A stretch of DNA of 23,523 nt from Fen-1362 sp964597035 (GCA_964597035.1 CAZQWM010000039.1:1-23523); one strand, 5' to 3'; positions 1 through 7,708 are shown, counted from the stretch's first letter. The notes: a model not told the origin generated them from the letters alone. Translations and numbers: made by a program.

Positions 1-386
1 TCTTTGAGCAATGGCCGAAGCACGTCGAACATTGTCAGCGTGGCCGCGGCGAATCCGAACGTGTGGACGAGCTGGTCGTAACGCAAAATCGGGTAGGTCT
101 GCGAGAGTGGGAGCAGGATGATTTCGTAAAGGCGAACGCCATTTATGTAAATGCCGCCGCCGGCCATATGCATAAACGCCCAGATTGTCAGGCAAAGTAA
201 CGTAAAAGTGGAATATGCGACTTTGAAAAATGTAGTGGCTATCACAATCAGGCATACGGCTATGACGCCGACGTAAATGATGAACTCGAAGTTTTTGCGG
301 AGGCAGAAGATTGTGCCGAATACGGCGAGCAAGCCTATGTTAATCACGAGCAGGGCTATGTGTTCGGTGGTAACTTTGTTATTCAT
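1..386 (-). CDS. DUF2238-like (YjdF-like) integral membrane protein, 3' end cut by window edge
   Basis: Partial gene: 128 codons are visible from an ATG at 386-384, and the reading frame runs off the left edge. The start has a good GGAG ribosome site that lies inside the end of the upstream rhomboid gene, whose stop is only 5 nt away, so the two are an operon and probably translationally coupled. The visible protein has three hydrophobic segments (about residues 8-28, 34-50 and 54-70). After them come a His/Gly-rich motif (MHMAGGG) and an RYDQLVH motif. These resemble the conserved His and Tyr-Asp-x-x-x-His positions of the DUF2238/YjdF family of predicted inner-membrane proteins. That family has no established biochemical role. 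The family call comes from motif memory only and is moderately sure; membrane localisation is well supported. Confidence 0.6.
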   Translation of the reverse strand, partial: MNNKVTTEHIALLVINIGLLAVFGTIFCLRKNFEFIIYVGVIAVCLIVIATTFFKVAYSTFTLLCLTIWAFMHMAGGGIYINGVRLYEIILLPLSQTYPILRYDQLVHTFGFAAATLTMFDVLRPLLK

Positions 387-391
387 CCGTA

Positions 392-1063
392 TCATCTCCA
401 CCTGTGATGTCCGATAGAGCGAATGTACATGGCTATCATAATCGATATTGCCAGCAGCATTACGAGGGGATAAAGCACAGGATTTTTCGGGACAATCTCG
501 GGGTGAAGCGCCGTTGTTACGAGCAGGCCTATTATTGCTCCGCCTAAGTGCGCGTCGTGGCCGATGTTGTCCCTCTGTGCGCGCAGGCCGTAATATGAAC
601 CGAGTATAAATAGCACAGCGAATATAGACGCGGGAATCGGAATAGGGATAAAAAAGAACTGCACGGCCGTGCCGGGCAGCAGGAAGATGCAGGCAAAGAT
701 TACTCCGCAGACGCCGCCCGATGCGCCCAGTGCGAGATACTCATCATTGCGGTGAAGCAGCAGAGCCAGTATGTTTCCCCCTAAAATTCCCGACAGGTAT
801 ATGGCCAGGAATGTTCCCGTGCCGAACAGCATCTCAATTGCACTGCCAAATGAGTATAAGCTGAACATATTAAACAGCAGGTGCGCCCAGTCGGCGTGCA
901 GGACACCGCTGGATACGAGGCGATAGTACTGTTTGTCCTGTAAAATCGCCTGGGTGCTGAAAAGGTAATGCCGCAAAAACGCGGGATTTGTGAATCCCAC
1001 ATAGGAAAGATAGCCCGTTATGGCTATGATAACCAGGTTTACTGGTGCCAATGGTTCGTTCAT
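392..1063 (-). CDS. Rhomboid family intramembrane serine protease
   Basis: A 223-aa polytopic membrane protein with the rhomboid core. HLLFN has His61 and Asn65, matching the oxyanion-hole His/Asn of E. coli GlpG. GASGG holds the catalytic Ser115, and the HLGG motif holds the catalytic-dyad His172 in the last core helix. Rhomboids cleave transmembrane helices of substrates within the bilayer. About six to seven hydrophobic segments span the protein, with no extra soluble domain, so this is the minimal bacterial form. The ATG at 1063-1061 is preceded by a modest AGG-type ribosome site. The downstream DUF2238-like gene follows after 5 nt. Substrates cannot be inferred. All catalytic positions are present, so activity is expected. 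Confidence 0.93.
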   Translation of the reverse strand: MNEPLAPVNLVIIAITGYLSYVGFTNPAFLRHYLFSTQAILQDKQYYRLVSSGVLHADWAHLLFNMFSLYSFGSAIEMLFGTGTFLAIYLSGILGGNILALLLHRNDEYLALGASGGVCGVIFACIFLLPGTAVQFFFIPIPIPASIFAVLFILGSYYGLRAQRDNIGHDAHLGGAIIGLLVTTALHPEIVPKNPVLYPLVMLLAISIMIAMYIRSIGHHRWR

Positions 1064-1195
1064 TTGTGCCTGCTGCCGGCGTTGATTTCAGCCGGCCGGA
1101 GGGATTTTAGGCCGTTGGGTATCTGCTGTCAAACAAATTGAAGATATGGCGGCCTCACAGGATAATCGAGCCGTTTTGTTTCGACGGGAAAATGC

Positions 1196-1224
1196 TTGAA
1201 AGTCGTCCGACTTCGGTTTAACTT
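1196..1224 (+). promoter_or_regulatory. Candidate sigma70-type promoter for hppA with overlapping inverted repeat
   Basis: TTGAAA at 1196-1201 and TAACTT at 1219-1224 are separated by 17 nt. The -35 is a 5/6 match to consensus and the -10 only 3/6. A perfect inverted repeat, AAGTCG-TC-CGACTT (1200-1213), overlaps the -35 and the start of the spacer and could be an operator. An alternative -10, TATAAC, lies at 1226-1231 but has no well-placed -35. The call rests on pattern matching only. Confidence 0.28.
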
Positions 1225-1280
1225 TTATAACTCTACGTTCCCTGAAAACATTACGGTAAAATTGAAAAGGAGTGTTAAAG

Positions 1281-3494
1281 GTGAAAGCTGACAGGATTGG
1301 AATAGCAGGATGCTTTCTGGCATTTGCCTCGACGTGCCTTGCGGCCGGTGAGTCTGCCGCGGAGGCCGCGGAGATAGCCGAGGTTTCAGCCGGCGCCATA
1401 CCGTGGCTGTGGTGGGTTGCGCCAATCGGCTCGCTGCTTGGGCTGATTGTTGCATATTACTTCTACCGGATGATGATGGCGTCGGAGAAGGGCAACGAGA
1501 AAATGGAGGCCATTGCCTCTTACGTTCGCGAGGGGGCATACGCATACCTGTTCCGGCAATATAAAGTGGTTGCCCTGGTATTTCTGGTTTTGTTTTTGAT
1601 TTTTGTGTTCTTAGCGTATTACGGCATCCAGAACCCGTTCGTGCCGGTGGCATTCGTTACGGCGGGTTTCTTCAGCGCGCTGTCGGGCTTTTTCGGAATG
1701 AAAAGCGCCACGTTCGCTTCGAGCAGAACCGCNNNNNNNNNNNNNNNNNNNNNNNNNNNNNNNNNNNNNNNNNNNNNNNNNNNNNNNNNNNNNNNNNNNN
1801 NNNNNNNNNNNNNNNNNNNNNNNNNNNNNNNNGACGTCGGCGCCGACCTCGTCGGCAAAATCGAAGCCGGAATACCTGAAGACGACCCCCGCAATCCCGC
1901 CACAATTGCCGACAACGTCGGCGATAACGTGGGTGACGTGGCCGGTATGGGCGCCGACCTGTTCGAAAGCTACGTCGGCTCAATCCTGGCCACAGCGGCG
2001 CTTGGTGCGGCGCTTTCGGCAAATATTCTGGCTTCAAAGGGTATTGACCCTCTAAAGGCCGTGCTCGCTCCGTCGGTCGTGGCGGGCGTCGGCATATTGC
2101 TTTCAATTTTCGGTATTTTCATCGTCCGGTGCAAAGAAGACGCCTCCCAGAAAAATCTACTCCGCGCGCTGCTTACGGGGACATTGAGCAGTTCGCTGTT
2201 GGTCGTTGCTGCCGTGGCGGTCCTTGCGTGGGCCGGGTGGATAACCTGGGGCATCTTCGGCTCTGTTGTGGCGGGTTTGATTGCAGGCGTTCTGATTGGG
2301 CAGTTCACTGAATACTATACCTCCGATGAATACAAACCAACGCGAGAAATTGCCGACCAGGCCCTGATGGGAACCGGGACGCTGCTGATTACCGGCTTTG
2401 CCAATGGAATGATGTCGTCGGGATTGCCGGTTGTGACGATAGCCGTTTGCGTTATTGCCGCCTTCAAATTTGCGGGCGGTTTTACGGATATGGCACTGGG
2501 ATTATATGGTATCGGCTTTGCCGCGGTGGGAATGTTATCGACTCTGGGCATTACACTTTCGACCGATACCTACGGCCCGATTGCCGACAACGCGGGCGGC
2601 AACGCCGAGATGTCGGAGCTTGGCCCTGAGGTTCGCAAAAAGACCGACGCGCTCGACGCGCTCGGCAATACGACGGCCGCGACGGGAAAGGGCTTCGCAA
2701 TCGGCTCAGCGGCCTTGACCGCTTTGGCGCTTATTGCGGCCAACATCGAAGAGGTTCGTATCTGGATAGCCCGGCTGGCCTCGGAAAGTTCCGACGGCGT
2801 TTACAAGGTCGGCCAGGTCCTTTTCTCGGCCCCGCACAGATATATTGAAGGAACCGTAAATGTTGCTACTGCCCATATCACCGATTTGCTTTTTGCCTAC
2901 GACCTGACGATTATGAATCCGAGATTGTTAGCGGGGCTTTTCATCGGGGCAATGATGGCCTTTTTGTTCTGCGCAATGACGATGAAGGCGGTCGGCAGAA
3001 ACGCCGGCAGAATCGTCGCCGAGGTCCGAAGGCAGTTTAAGGAAATTCCGGGCATTATGGAGGGCAAGGCCAGGCCGGATTATGCCAGTTGCGTCTCGAT
3101 AGTAACAGCCGGCGCACAAAGGGAAATGATACTGCCGTCGCTGCTGGCTATTATAGTGCCCGTGGTCATGGGTATTGTTCTCGGCATCCCGGGCCTGCTC
3201 GGGCTTTTGGCGGGAGCTTTATCCTGTGGCTTTGTTACTGCTGTCACGCTCAATAACGCCGGCGGCGCCTGGGACAACGCCAAAAAGTATATCGAAAAGG
3301 GCAACCTCGGCGGCAAAGGGTCCGACGCCCACAAGGCGGCCGTCGTCGGCGATACCGTCGGCGACCCGTTCAAGGATACTTCCGGACCGAGCTTGAATAT
3401 CCTCATCAAGCTGATGAGTATGGTCTCGCTGGTCTTTACCGGCGTAATACTTAAATTCGCACCCGTTGTGGGTAACTGGCTGCACTTGCGGTGA
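1281..3494 (+). CDS. hppA: Membrane-integral K+-dependent ion-translocating pyrophosphatase (assembly gap inside)
   Basis: It hydrolyses cytoplasmic pyrophosphate and pumps H+ and/or Na+ outwards. Signatures are the DVGADLVGK substrate motif directly after the gap, the paired DNVGDNVGD acidic motif, and the C-terminal GDTVGDPFKDTSGPS block. GNTTAATGKG has Ala and Gly where K+-independent enzymes have Lys and Thr, so K+ dependence is expected. The Glu in DLFESYV sits at the position used by Na+-transporting members. The N-terminus has a signal-like helix and a PWLWW segment. I place the start at GTG 1281, because AAAGGAG at 1265-1271 is spaced 9 nt from it but abuts the GTG at 1272. The 100-N gap happens to keep the frame, but family alignment implies far more missing sequence, so the true length is nearer 800 aa than the 737 codons counted. 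Divergent from the rhomboid gene and followed by a terminator. Confidence 0.95.
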   Translation: MKADRIGIAGCFLAFASTCLAAGESAAEAAEIAEVSAGAIPWLWWVAPIGSLLGLIVAYYFYRMMMASEKGNEKMEAIASYVREGAYAYLFRQYKVVALVFLVLFLIFVFLAYYGIQNPFVPVAFVTAGFFSALSGFFGMKSATFASSRTXXXXXXXXXXXXXXXXXXXXXXXXXXXXXXXXXXDVGADLVGKIEAGIPEDDPRNPATIADNVGDNVGDVAGMGADLFESYVGSILATAALGAALSANILASKGIDPLKAVLAPSVVAGVGILLSIFGIFIVRCKEDASQKNLLRALLTGTLSSSLLVVAAVAVLAWAGWITWGIFGSVVAGLIAGVLIGQFTEYYTSDEYKPTREIADQALMGTGTLLITGFANGMMSSGLPVVTIAVCVIAAFKFAGGFTDMALGLYGIGFAAVGMLSTLGITLSTDTYGPIADNAGGNAEMSELGPEVRKKTDALDALGNTTAATGKGFAIGSAALTALALIAANIEEVRIWIARLASESSDGVYKVGQVLFSAPHRYIEGTVNVATAHITDLLFAYDLTIMNPRLLAGLFIGAMMAFLFCAMTMKAVGRNAGRIVAEVRRQFKEIPGIMEGKARPDYASCVSIVTAGAQREMILPSLLAIIVPVVMGIVLGIPGLLGLLAGALSCGFVTAVTLNNAGGAWDNAKKYIEKGNLGGKGSDAHKAAVVGDTVGDPFKDTSGPSLNILIKLMSMVSLVFTGVILKFAPVVGNWLHLR
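1733..1832. other. Scaffold gap of exactly 100 N inside hppA
   Basis: An uninterrupted run of 100 N bases, the conventional placeholder for a gap of unknown size. The left flank ends in the SSRTA region and the right flank starts at DVGADLVGK. In this family those motifs are usually separated by about a hundred residues, so the real missing sequence is probably about 300 bp, not 100. Confidence 0.98.
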
Positions 3495-3537
3495 GCGCCG
3501 CTGGTTGACTTATTGTGCATATATTCGTAATCTATTA

Positions 3538-3575
3538 GGGTGGCCTCGGTATTGCGGGGTCGCCCCTGTTTTTTT
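3538..3575 (+). terminator. Intrinsic terminator after hppA
   Basis: A ten-base-pair stem pairs GGGTGGCCTC (3538-3547) with GGGGTCGCCC (3556-3565), including three G-T wobbles, around an 8-nt loop. A run of seven T follows at 3569-3575. It lies 43 bp after the hppA stop and just before rsfS, so it should separate the two transcription units. Confidence 0.75.
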
Positions 3576-3597
3576 ATAAATTCAATTGGAAGGCAGA

Positions 3598-3960
3598 TTG
3601 GTAAAAAGAATTGACCGAAAAGCAAGGGCGTTTGCTCTCGCCTCAGCCAGACTGGCCGGCGAGCGACACTGCACTGATATTGTAGTGCTTGACCTGAGAA
3701 AAATCTCGCAGGTTACGGATTATTTCGTCATCGTCACCGGCACAAGCGACAGGCAGATGCGAGGCGTGGCCGATGAAATCACCGACGAGGCCAAAAAGCA
3801 CAAGCTGTCGCTTTTCGGCAGGCCTGGCTACGAGCAGGGCCACTGGATTCTTCTCGATTTTATCGACGTCGTCGTACACCTCTTCGACAGCCGGTTCCGC
3901 GATTACTACGACCTCGAATTGCTCTGGGGCGATGCGAGAAAATTGAAGATGGATAATTGA
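3598..3960 (+). CDS. rsfS: Ribosomal silencing factor RsfS (YbeB/Iojap family)
   Basis: About 120 aa. The core DIVVLDL, then DYFVIVTGTS with following Arg-Gln, then the GHWILLDF-x-D-V-V-V-H segment and the final YYDLELLW are the hallmark order of RsfS/YbeB/Iojap. RsfS binds ribosomal protein uL14 on the 50S subunit and blocks subunit joining, lowering translation when nutrients run short. The start is uncertain because no ATG or GTG fits. I prefer TTG 3598, which has GGAAGG just upstream (4-nt spacing). An in-frame TTG at 3586 would add four residues but lacks a ribosome site. The common neighbour nadD is absent. The gene follows the hppA terminator and precedes a YchF-like gene by 111 bp. 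Confidence 0.93.
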   Translation: MVKRIDRKARAFALASARLAGERHCTDIVVLDLRKISQVTDYFVIVTGTSDRQMRGVADEITDEAKKHKLSLFGRPGYEQGHWILLDFIDVVVHLFDSRFRDYYDLELLWGDARKLKMDN

Positions 3961-4071
3961 TAATTCTGCCGTTCCTGAGCAGAGGCGAGTCGAATCTAAT
4001 AGCTTGCATTCCGCCTGTAACTCATTTATAATCATTCCCTGCGAAGGTTATAAAGGATAGGAGTATCTCCC

Positions 4072-5142
4072 TTGAAAGTGGCGTTAATCGGCCTGTTGGA
4101 ATCCGGCAAAAGCACGCTGTTCTCAGCCGTGACAGGCCGACCACCTGCTCCCATAGGTATACCGGCTATTGAAGAAGCGCTTCTGTCGGTCCCGGATCCC
4201 CGGCTCGACCAGCTTGTCGAACTCTACAAGCCTAAAAAGGTTACCCACGCCACCGTCGATTGTCTCGACTTGCCCGGTTTCAACTTTGGCGATGACCACG
4301 GCCGGCACGCTGCAAAGCACAATCTTGAAAAAATCAGGACCGTTGACCTGATTGTTCCCGTCATCCGTGCCTTCGATGACCCAGCCCTTCCGCCTTACCG
4401 CGGCCGAGTTGACCCGGCCGGAGATTTGGCCGAGCTGCTCACCGAGCTTTTGCTTGCTGACCTGGAGCTTGTCACTACCCGCATTGACCGTCTCCAAAAG
4501 CAGCTTTCCAAACCTGGGAAACCGAACCCGCACGACAAGGCCGAGCTTGCGTTGCACAAAAAACTTCAGCGGACCATCGAGGATGAAAAACCCATCCGCT
4601 CCGCAATCGAAACCGACGCCGAGCTTGAGCTGATAAAGTCGCTCGGTTTTCTTACGCTAAAGCCAATGGTAATTGCAGTAAACGTCGGCGAAAACGACCT
4701 TGGCAGGACATTCGACTTTGCCGAAGTTGCCCCTGGCGATACTTTCGTTGTGACCATTTGTGCGAAGCTCCAGTTCGAGCTTAGCCAGCTTGATGCCGAG
4801 TCCAGGGCCGCCTTTATGGTCGACCTCGGCATCAGCGAATCAGCCGTGGCCAAGTTCGCTCATTGCTGCTATTCCGCGCTGGGGCTTATCAGTTTTCTTA
4901 CCGTTGTTTCGGGCGAGCTTCGAGCCTGGCCCATCCATCAGGGCACACATGCCCTTGACGCCGCCGGCAAGGTCCACACCGACATCAAGCGGGGTTTCAT
5001 CAAGGCCGAAGTAATTTCCTTCGAGGATTTAACGTCCCACGGCTCCGAAAAGCAGGTCCGCGCCGCCGGTAAAATCCGCCTCGAAGGCAAAGACTACGTC
5101 GTCCGCGACGGTGACATTATCCATTTCCGCTTCAACGTATGA
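4072..5142 (+). CDS. YchF/OLA1-like P-loop NTPase with C-terminal TGS domain (divergent paralogue)
   Basis: A 356-aa protein. Residues 1-25 carry a P-loop, GLLESGKST (Gly7, Lys13, Ser14), where canonical YchF has GLPNVGKST. DLPG (66-69) is the G3 motif. NVGE (204-207) is the Asn-x-x-Glu variant of G4 that gives YchF/OLA1 proteins their relaxed or ATP-preferring specificity. A charged helical segment (about 125-185) fits the YchF coiled-coil insertion. The C-terminus (about 280-356) is the TGS-like domain, with ELRAWPIHQGT, AAGKVHTDIKRGFIKAEV and GKDYVVRDGDIIHFRF. The usual YchF switch-II signature, a Gly-Ala-Ser-x-Gly-Glu-Gly-Leu-Gly-Asn type motif, is replaced by GDDHGRHAAKHN. It may therefore be a second paralogue with altered hydrolysis. 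TTG start with AGGAG 8 nt upstream. Cytoplasmic; ribosome association is inferred only from family. Confidence 0.88.
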   Translation: MKVALIGLLESGKSTLFSAVTGRPPAPIGIPAIEEALLSVPDPRLDQLVELYKPKKVTHATVDCLDLPGFNFGDDHGRHAAKHNLEKIRTVDLIVPVIRAFDDPALPPYRGRVDPAGDLAELLTELLLADLELVTTRIDRLQKQLSKPGKPNPHDKAELALHKKLQRTIEDEKPIRSAIETDAELELIKSLGFLTLKPMVIAVNVGENDLGRTFDFAEVAPGDTFVVTICAKLQFELSQLDAESRAAFMVDLGISESAVAKFAHCCYSALGLISFLTVVSGELRAWPIHQGTHALDAAGKVHTDIKRGFIKAEVISFEDLTSHGSEKQVRAAGKIRLEGKDYVVRDGDIIHFRFNV

Positions 5143-5240
5143 GCTTCATTCTTACCTGAAGGCCGTGCTTTACATTCCATCCGCTCGTCAGCTATAATCT
5201 GTAATGTGGTTATGATTTTGTCTATCCCGGAGAGCTGACG

Positions 5241-7037
5241 TTGAAGAAATTGATTAAGAAAATCGGATTACCCGCCTTGCTGATAATCGCCGTCTGTGCC
5301 GTTGTCGTGGCCGCACACTGGCCCGCGCTGTCGGCTAAGGCGGTTTCCTTCGACGACCAGCAGTACGTATCAAGAAATATACTCATTCAGAATCCCGGCT
5401 GGCATTCCGCCAAGCGTTTCCTCGCCGAGATTTTCACACCATCCACCGTTTCCGGTTACTACCAGCCGCTAACGATGATTTCGCTTATGCTCGATTACGC
5501 CGCGGGCGGGCGCGAGGACAACCTGCTGCCGTTTCACCTCACAAGTCTGGCCCTTCACGCCGCCAACACCGCACTGGTGATAGTCCTGCTTTATATGCTC
5601 TTCGGCAATATCTGGGTTGCCGCGGCCCTTGGGCTTCTCTTCGGTGTTCATCCGCTTACTGTCGAGACCATTCCCTGGTTAAGCGAACGAAAGACGCTGC
5701 TGGCCTCCTTCTTTGCGTTCTGGTCTTTAATTTATTACGTTCGTTTTGCCCGGACGAACCGTCCCGACTGGTTCGTTGCCTGCGGTTTCGCGTACTTGTT
5801 TGCGCTGATGTCCAAGCCCACTAGCTTGTTTTTGCCTTTTGTGATGCTTTTGATGGATTACTGGCCCCTGAAGAGGTTCAATCTCAAGGCCGTTCGTGAA
5901 AAGCTCCCTTTGTTTGTGCTGCTGCTTGTATTTCTGTTCATTACGCTTGTCTCGCAGCTCCGCACCGGAGGCGGCACCTTCCCCGGCCAGGGCACACACC
6001 GTCTGCTCAACGCACCTTTAATCATCTGCTATGACATTGTTTTCTATCTGTTTAAGATTGTCTGGCCCGCGAATCTGTCGTCGCATTATCCCTATCCACA
6101 GCCGTTCGGTTTGTCCAACCCGAAGGTATTGGCGGGCGTTCTCGGCACCGCTGTTTTGGTCGTCCTGCTCATTTTCTCACGAAGGCGCACGCCTGCCGCT
6201 ATTATCGGCTCGCTTATTTTCTTTGTTACTATACTGCCCACGATGCAGATTTTCAAATTCAGTGAGGTCATCGCTTCGGATAAGTTTCTTTATTTGCCCG
6301 CTATCGGTTTGCTGATGATACTCACCAGTTTTGTTTTGTGGCTCACAGTCGGCCGGCGATGGCGCGCTATAGCCGTGGCAATTATCGTCCTGCTGCTGGC
6401 GGGCGCCGAATTCGTCGCGACCCGCCGATACCTGCCTTACTGGGCCGACACTTTCACGCTCTACGAACATATGTTGACCATTGCGCCCAATTCCGCGCCG
6501 CTGCACGGCATTCTCGCAAGCGCCTATGGCCGGCTCGGCCAGCACGAAAAAGCCATCGAAATCCTTAAGCACGCCCAAACTCTCGACCCCAACAACCCTG
6601 ACGTTTACTTCAATTTCGGCGTTGCATATCTGCGTCTTGGCAAAGCCCGGCAGGCAGTAGAAGTCCTTCAAAAGGCGATAGCGCTTAGACCCTACTACGC
6701 CGACGCCTACACAAACCTTGCTGTCGCTTACGGCTTTCTTGGCAAATTCGAAGAAGAAATCGAGGCCTGCAGGCAGGCCATAGGATACAAACCCGAATCT
6801 GTCGAGGCCTGGGCAACCCTCGGCAGCGCCTACGGCAATCTGGGCCGTATTCCTGAAGCCGTGCAGGCCTACGAGTACGCCGTGAGAATCAATCCAAAAG
6901 ACGCTCAGGCAAGATTCGGCCTTGTGTATGCTTATCTACAAAGCGGCGACAAGGAGTCTGCGCTTAAAGAGTATCAAGTCCTCAAGCAGCTTAATCCTCA
7001 GCTTGCCTCCGGCCTTCGCCCGCTCATCGAAAAGTAA
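5241..7037 (+). CDS. TMTC-like GT-C fold membrane protein with C-terminal TPR repeats
   Basis: A 598-aa protein. An N-terminal helix (about 8-30) is followed by FDDQQYV with the acidic pair Asp38-Asp39 in the first extracytoplasmic loop, as in GT-C glycosyltransferases. YYQPLTM, HLTSLALHAANT and HPLTVETIPWLSERK follow; these are typical of TMTC-type O-mannosyltransferase-like proteins with DUF1736-like regions. About ten membrane spans run to residue 395. Roughly residues 405-590 hold about five tandem TPR units. Such proteins are thought to move sugars from lipid carriers to proteins or glycans on the outer face of the membrane. The substrate here is unknown. TTG start with GGAGAG 6 nt upstream. 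It follows the YchF-like gene by 98 bp and has no visible terminator. Confidence 0.85.
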   Translation: MKKLIKKIGLPALLIIAVCAVVVAAHWPALSAKAVSFDDQQYVSRNILIQNPGWHSAKRFLAEIFTPSTVSGYYQPLTMISLMLDYAAGGREDNLLPFHLTSLALHAANTALVIVLLYMLFGNIWVAAALGLLFGVHPLTVETIPWLSERKTLLASFFAFWSLIYYVRFARTNRPDWFVACGFAYLFALMSKPTSLFLPFVMLLMDYWPLKRFNLKAVREKLPLFVLLLVFLFITLVSQLRTGGGTFPGQGTHRLLNAPLIICYDIVFYLFKIVWPANLSSHYPYPQPFGLSNPKVLAGVLGTAVLVVLLIFSRRRTPAAIIGSLIFFVTILPTMQIFKFSEVIASDKFLYLPAIGLLMILTSFVLWLTVGRRWRAIAVAIIVLLLAGAEFVATRRYLPYWADTFTLYEHMLTIAPNSAPLHGILASAYGRLGQHEKAIEILKHAQTLDPNNPDVYFNFGVAYLRLGKARQAVEVLQKAIALRPYYADAYTNLAVAYGFLGKFEEEIEACRQAIGYKPESVEAWATLGSAYGNLGRIPEAVQAYEYAVRINPKDAQARFGLVYAYLQSGDKESALKEYQVLKQLNPQLASGLRPLIEK

Positions 7038-7142
7038 ACCATCAGGACGCACTTCTAATGCGTTATACATCCGGCGGGATTCGGCATTTTCTGTTGCCCT
7101 GCGGTATCGTCGTATTGATTCCGCTTTCTCAAAAATACTGAA

Positions 7143-7216
7143 CGCGGCTGAAGGGACTCGAACCCATAACCTTTGGTTCCGTAGACCAACGCTCTATCCA
7201 ATTGAGCTACAGCCGC
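7143..7216 (-). tRNA. tRNA-Arg (anticodon ACG)
   Basis: Read on the minus strand, a full cloverleaf folds. The acceptor stem is GCGGCTG/CAGCCGC. The D arm is GCTC...GAGC. The anticodon stem TTGGT/ACCAA carries the loop CTACGGA, giving anticodon ACG. The T arm contains GGTTCGAGTCC. The discriminator base is G and CCA is not encoded. The A at position 34 is expected to become inosine through TadA so that CGU, CGC and CGA are read. It lies convergent to the TMTC-like gene and borders the gene-poor region where strand composition changes. Confidence 0.95.
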
Positions 7217-7340
7217 GATTTTTGCGTGAATGCTGCGGTTAAAGCATCTTTACGCGGGCAATGTTACGTTCGTTCACGGCGGTCTGCAAGAAAATTAGAC
7301 GGCTGTAGAGCAGGAAAATGGCGGTTAAGCCCCGGCGGTA

Positions 7341-7371
7341 ATTACACCCCCGGCATAGCCGGGGGTGTAAT
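7341..7371. repeat. Perfect 14-bp inverted repeat, REP-like hairpin
   Basis: ATTACACCCCCGGC (7341-7354) and its exact reverse complement (7358-7371) flank a 3-nt loop, ATA. The stem is perfect and GC-rich at its centre. No T-tract follows; instead AAGGAGGAAAAG lies downstream. It therefore looks more like a REP/palindromic repeat than a classic terminator. Copy number elsewhere cannot be seen from one window. Confidence 0.85.
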
Positions 7372-7562
7372 AAGGAGGAAAAGCCTCAGGGCGGTCAGGG
7401 CCTTTCGCCCCCTCCGATATTCCTGCTTCTCTGTGGCCCCAGCCAAAATAGCAAAGCCCGAAGGCAAATGAGTGTAGGCGCTCGTGTCAGCATCAGTCAA
7501 ACCCCAGAATCAGACAGGGGATTAAGATAGTCAACGTGTTTTTAGGGGAGTGTGACAACTGT

Positions 7563-7637
7563 ATGGCACTGGGTATTGATTATTTGGCGGACAAAGGCGT
7601 CGTGGACGGACAAGAATCAAATAGGAAGACTGTTTAA
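7563..7637 (+). CDS. Possible 24-codon small ORF (doubtful)
   Basis: ATG at 7563 to TAA at 7635-7637 encodes 24 residues starting MALGIDYLADKGVVDG. A GGGGAG sequence lies 12 nt upstream, which is rather far for a ribosome site. The peptide has no hydrophobic segment and matches nothing I recognise. It could be a leader peptide for the 7709 gene, 71 bp downstream, or chance. Confidence 0.15.
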   Translation: MALGIDYLADKGVVDGQESNRKTV

Positions 7638-7708
7638 TGTTGCATTTTGTTGTTGAAATGGTCTGGGTAATTTTGTAAAAAGGGGCAATTATAAGGCGGT
7701 GAGCAGCG

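Larger units (their letters stand above)
7217..7708. other. Gene-poor intergenic stretch
   Basis: About 490 bp between the tRNA and the next convincing gene. No ORF here has both a ribosome site and a recognisable product. The stretch holds a very strong perfect hairpin (7341-7371), a weaker GGGC/GCCC stem at 7398-7410, and a 24-codon reading frame at 7563-7637 that I do not trust. I see no consensus DnaA box, riboswitch core or tRNA-like structure. The promoter for the 7709 gene should lie here, but I cannot point to a convincing -35/-10 pair. Confidence 0.6.

Noticed and set aside
1075..1096. GCCGGC repeated around a 10-nt loop upstream of the rhomboid gene
   Set aside because: GCCGGC is self-complementary and common in GC-rich DNA. 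There is no T-tract and it lies in a leader, so I do not call a terminator or operator.
7202..7471. 89-codon plus-strand frame across the tRNA and hairpin
   Set aside because: It runs antisense through the tRNA-Arg and through the palindrome, with no ribosome site and no recognisable protein.
7217..7708. Replication origin at the skew switch
   Set aside because: No consensus DnaA box cluster, AT-rich unwinding element, dnaA, dnaN or parAB gene is visible, so I report only the skew change.
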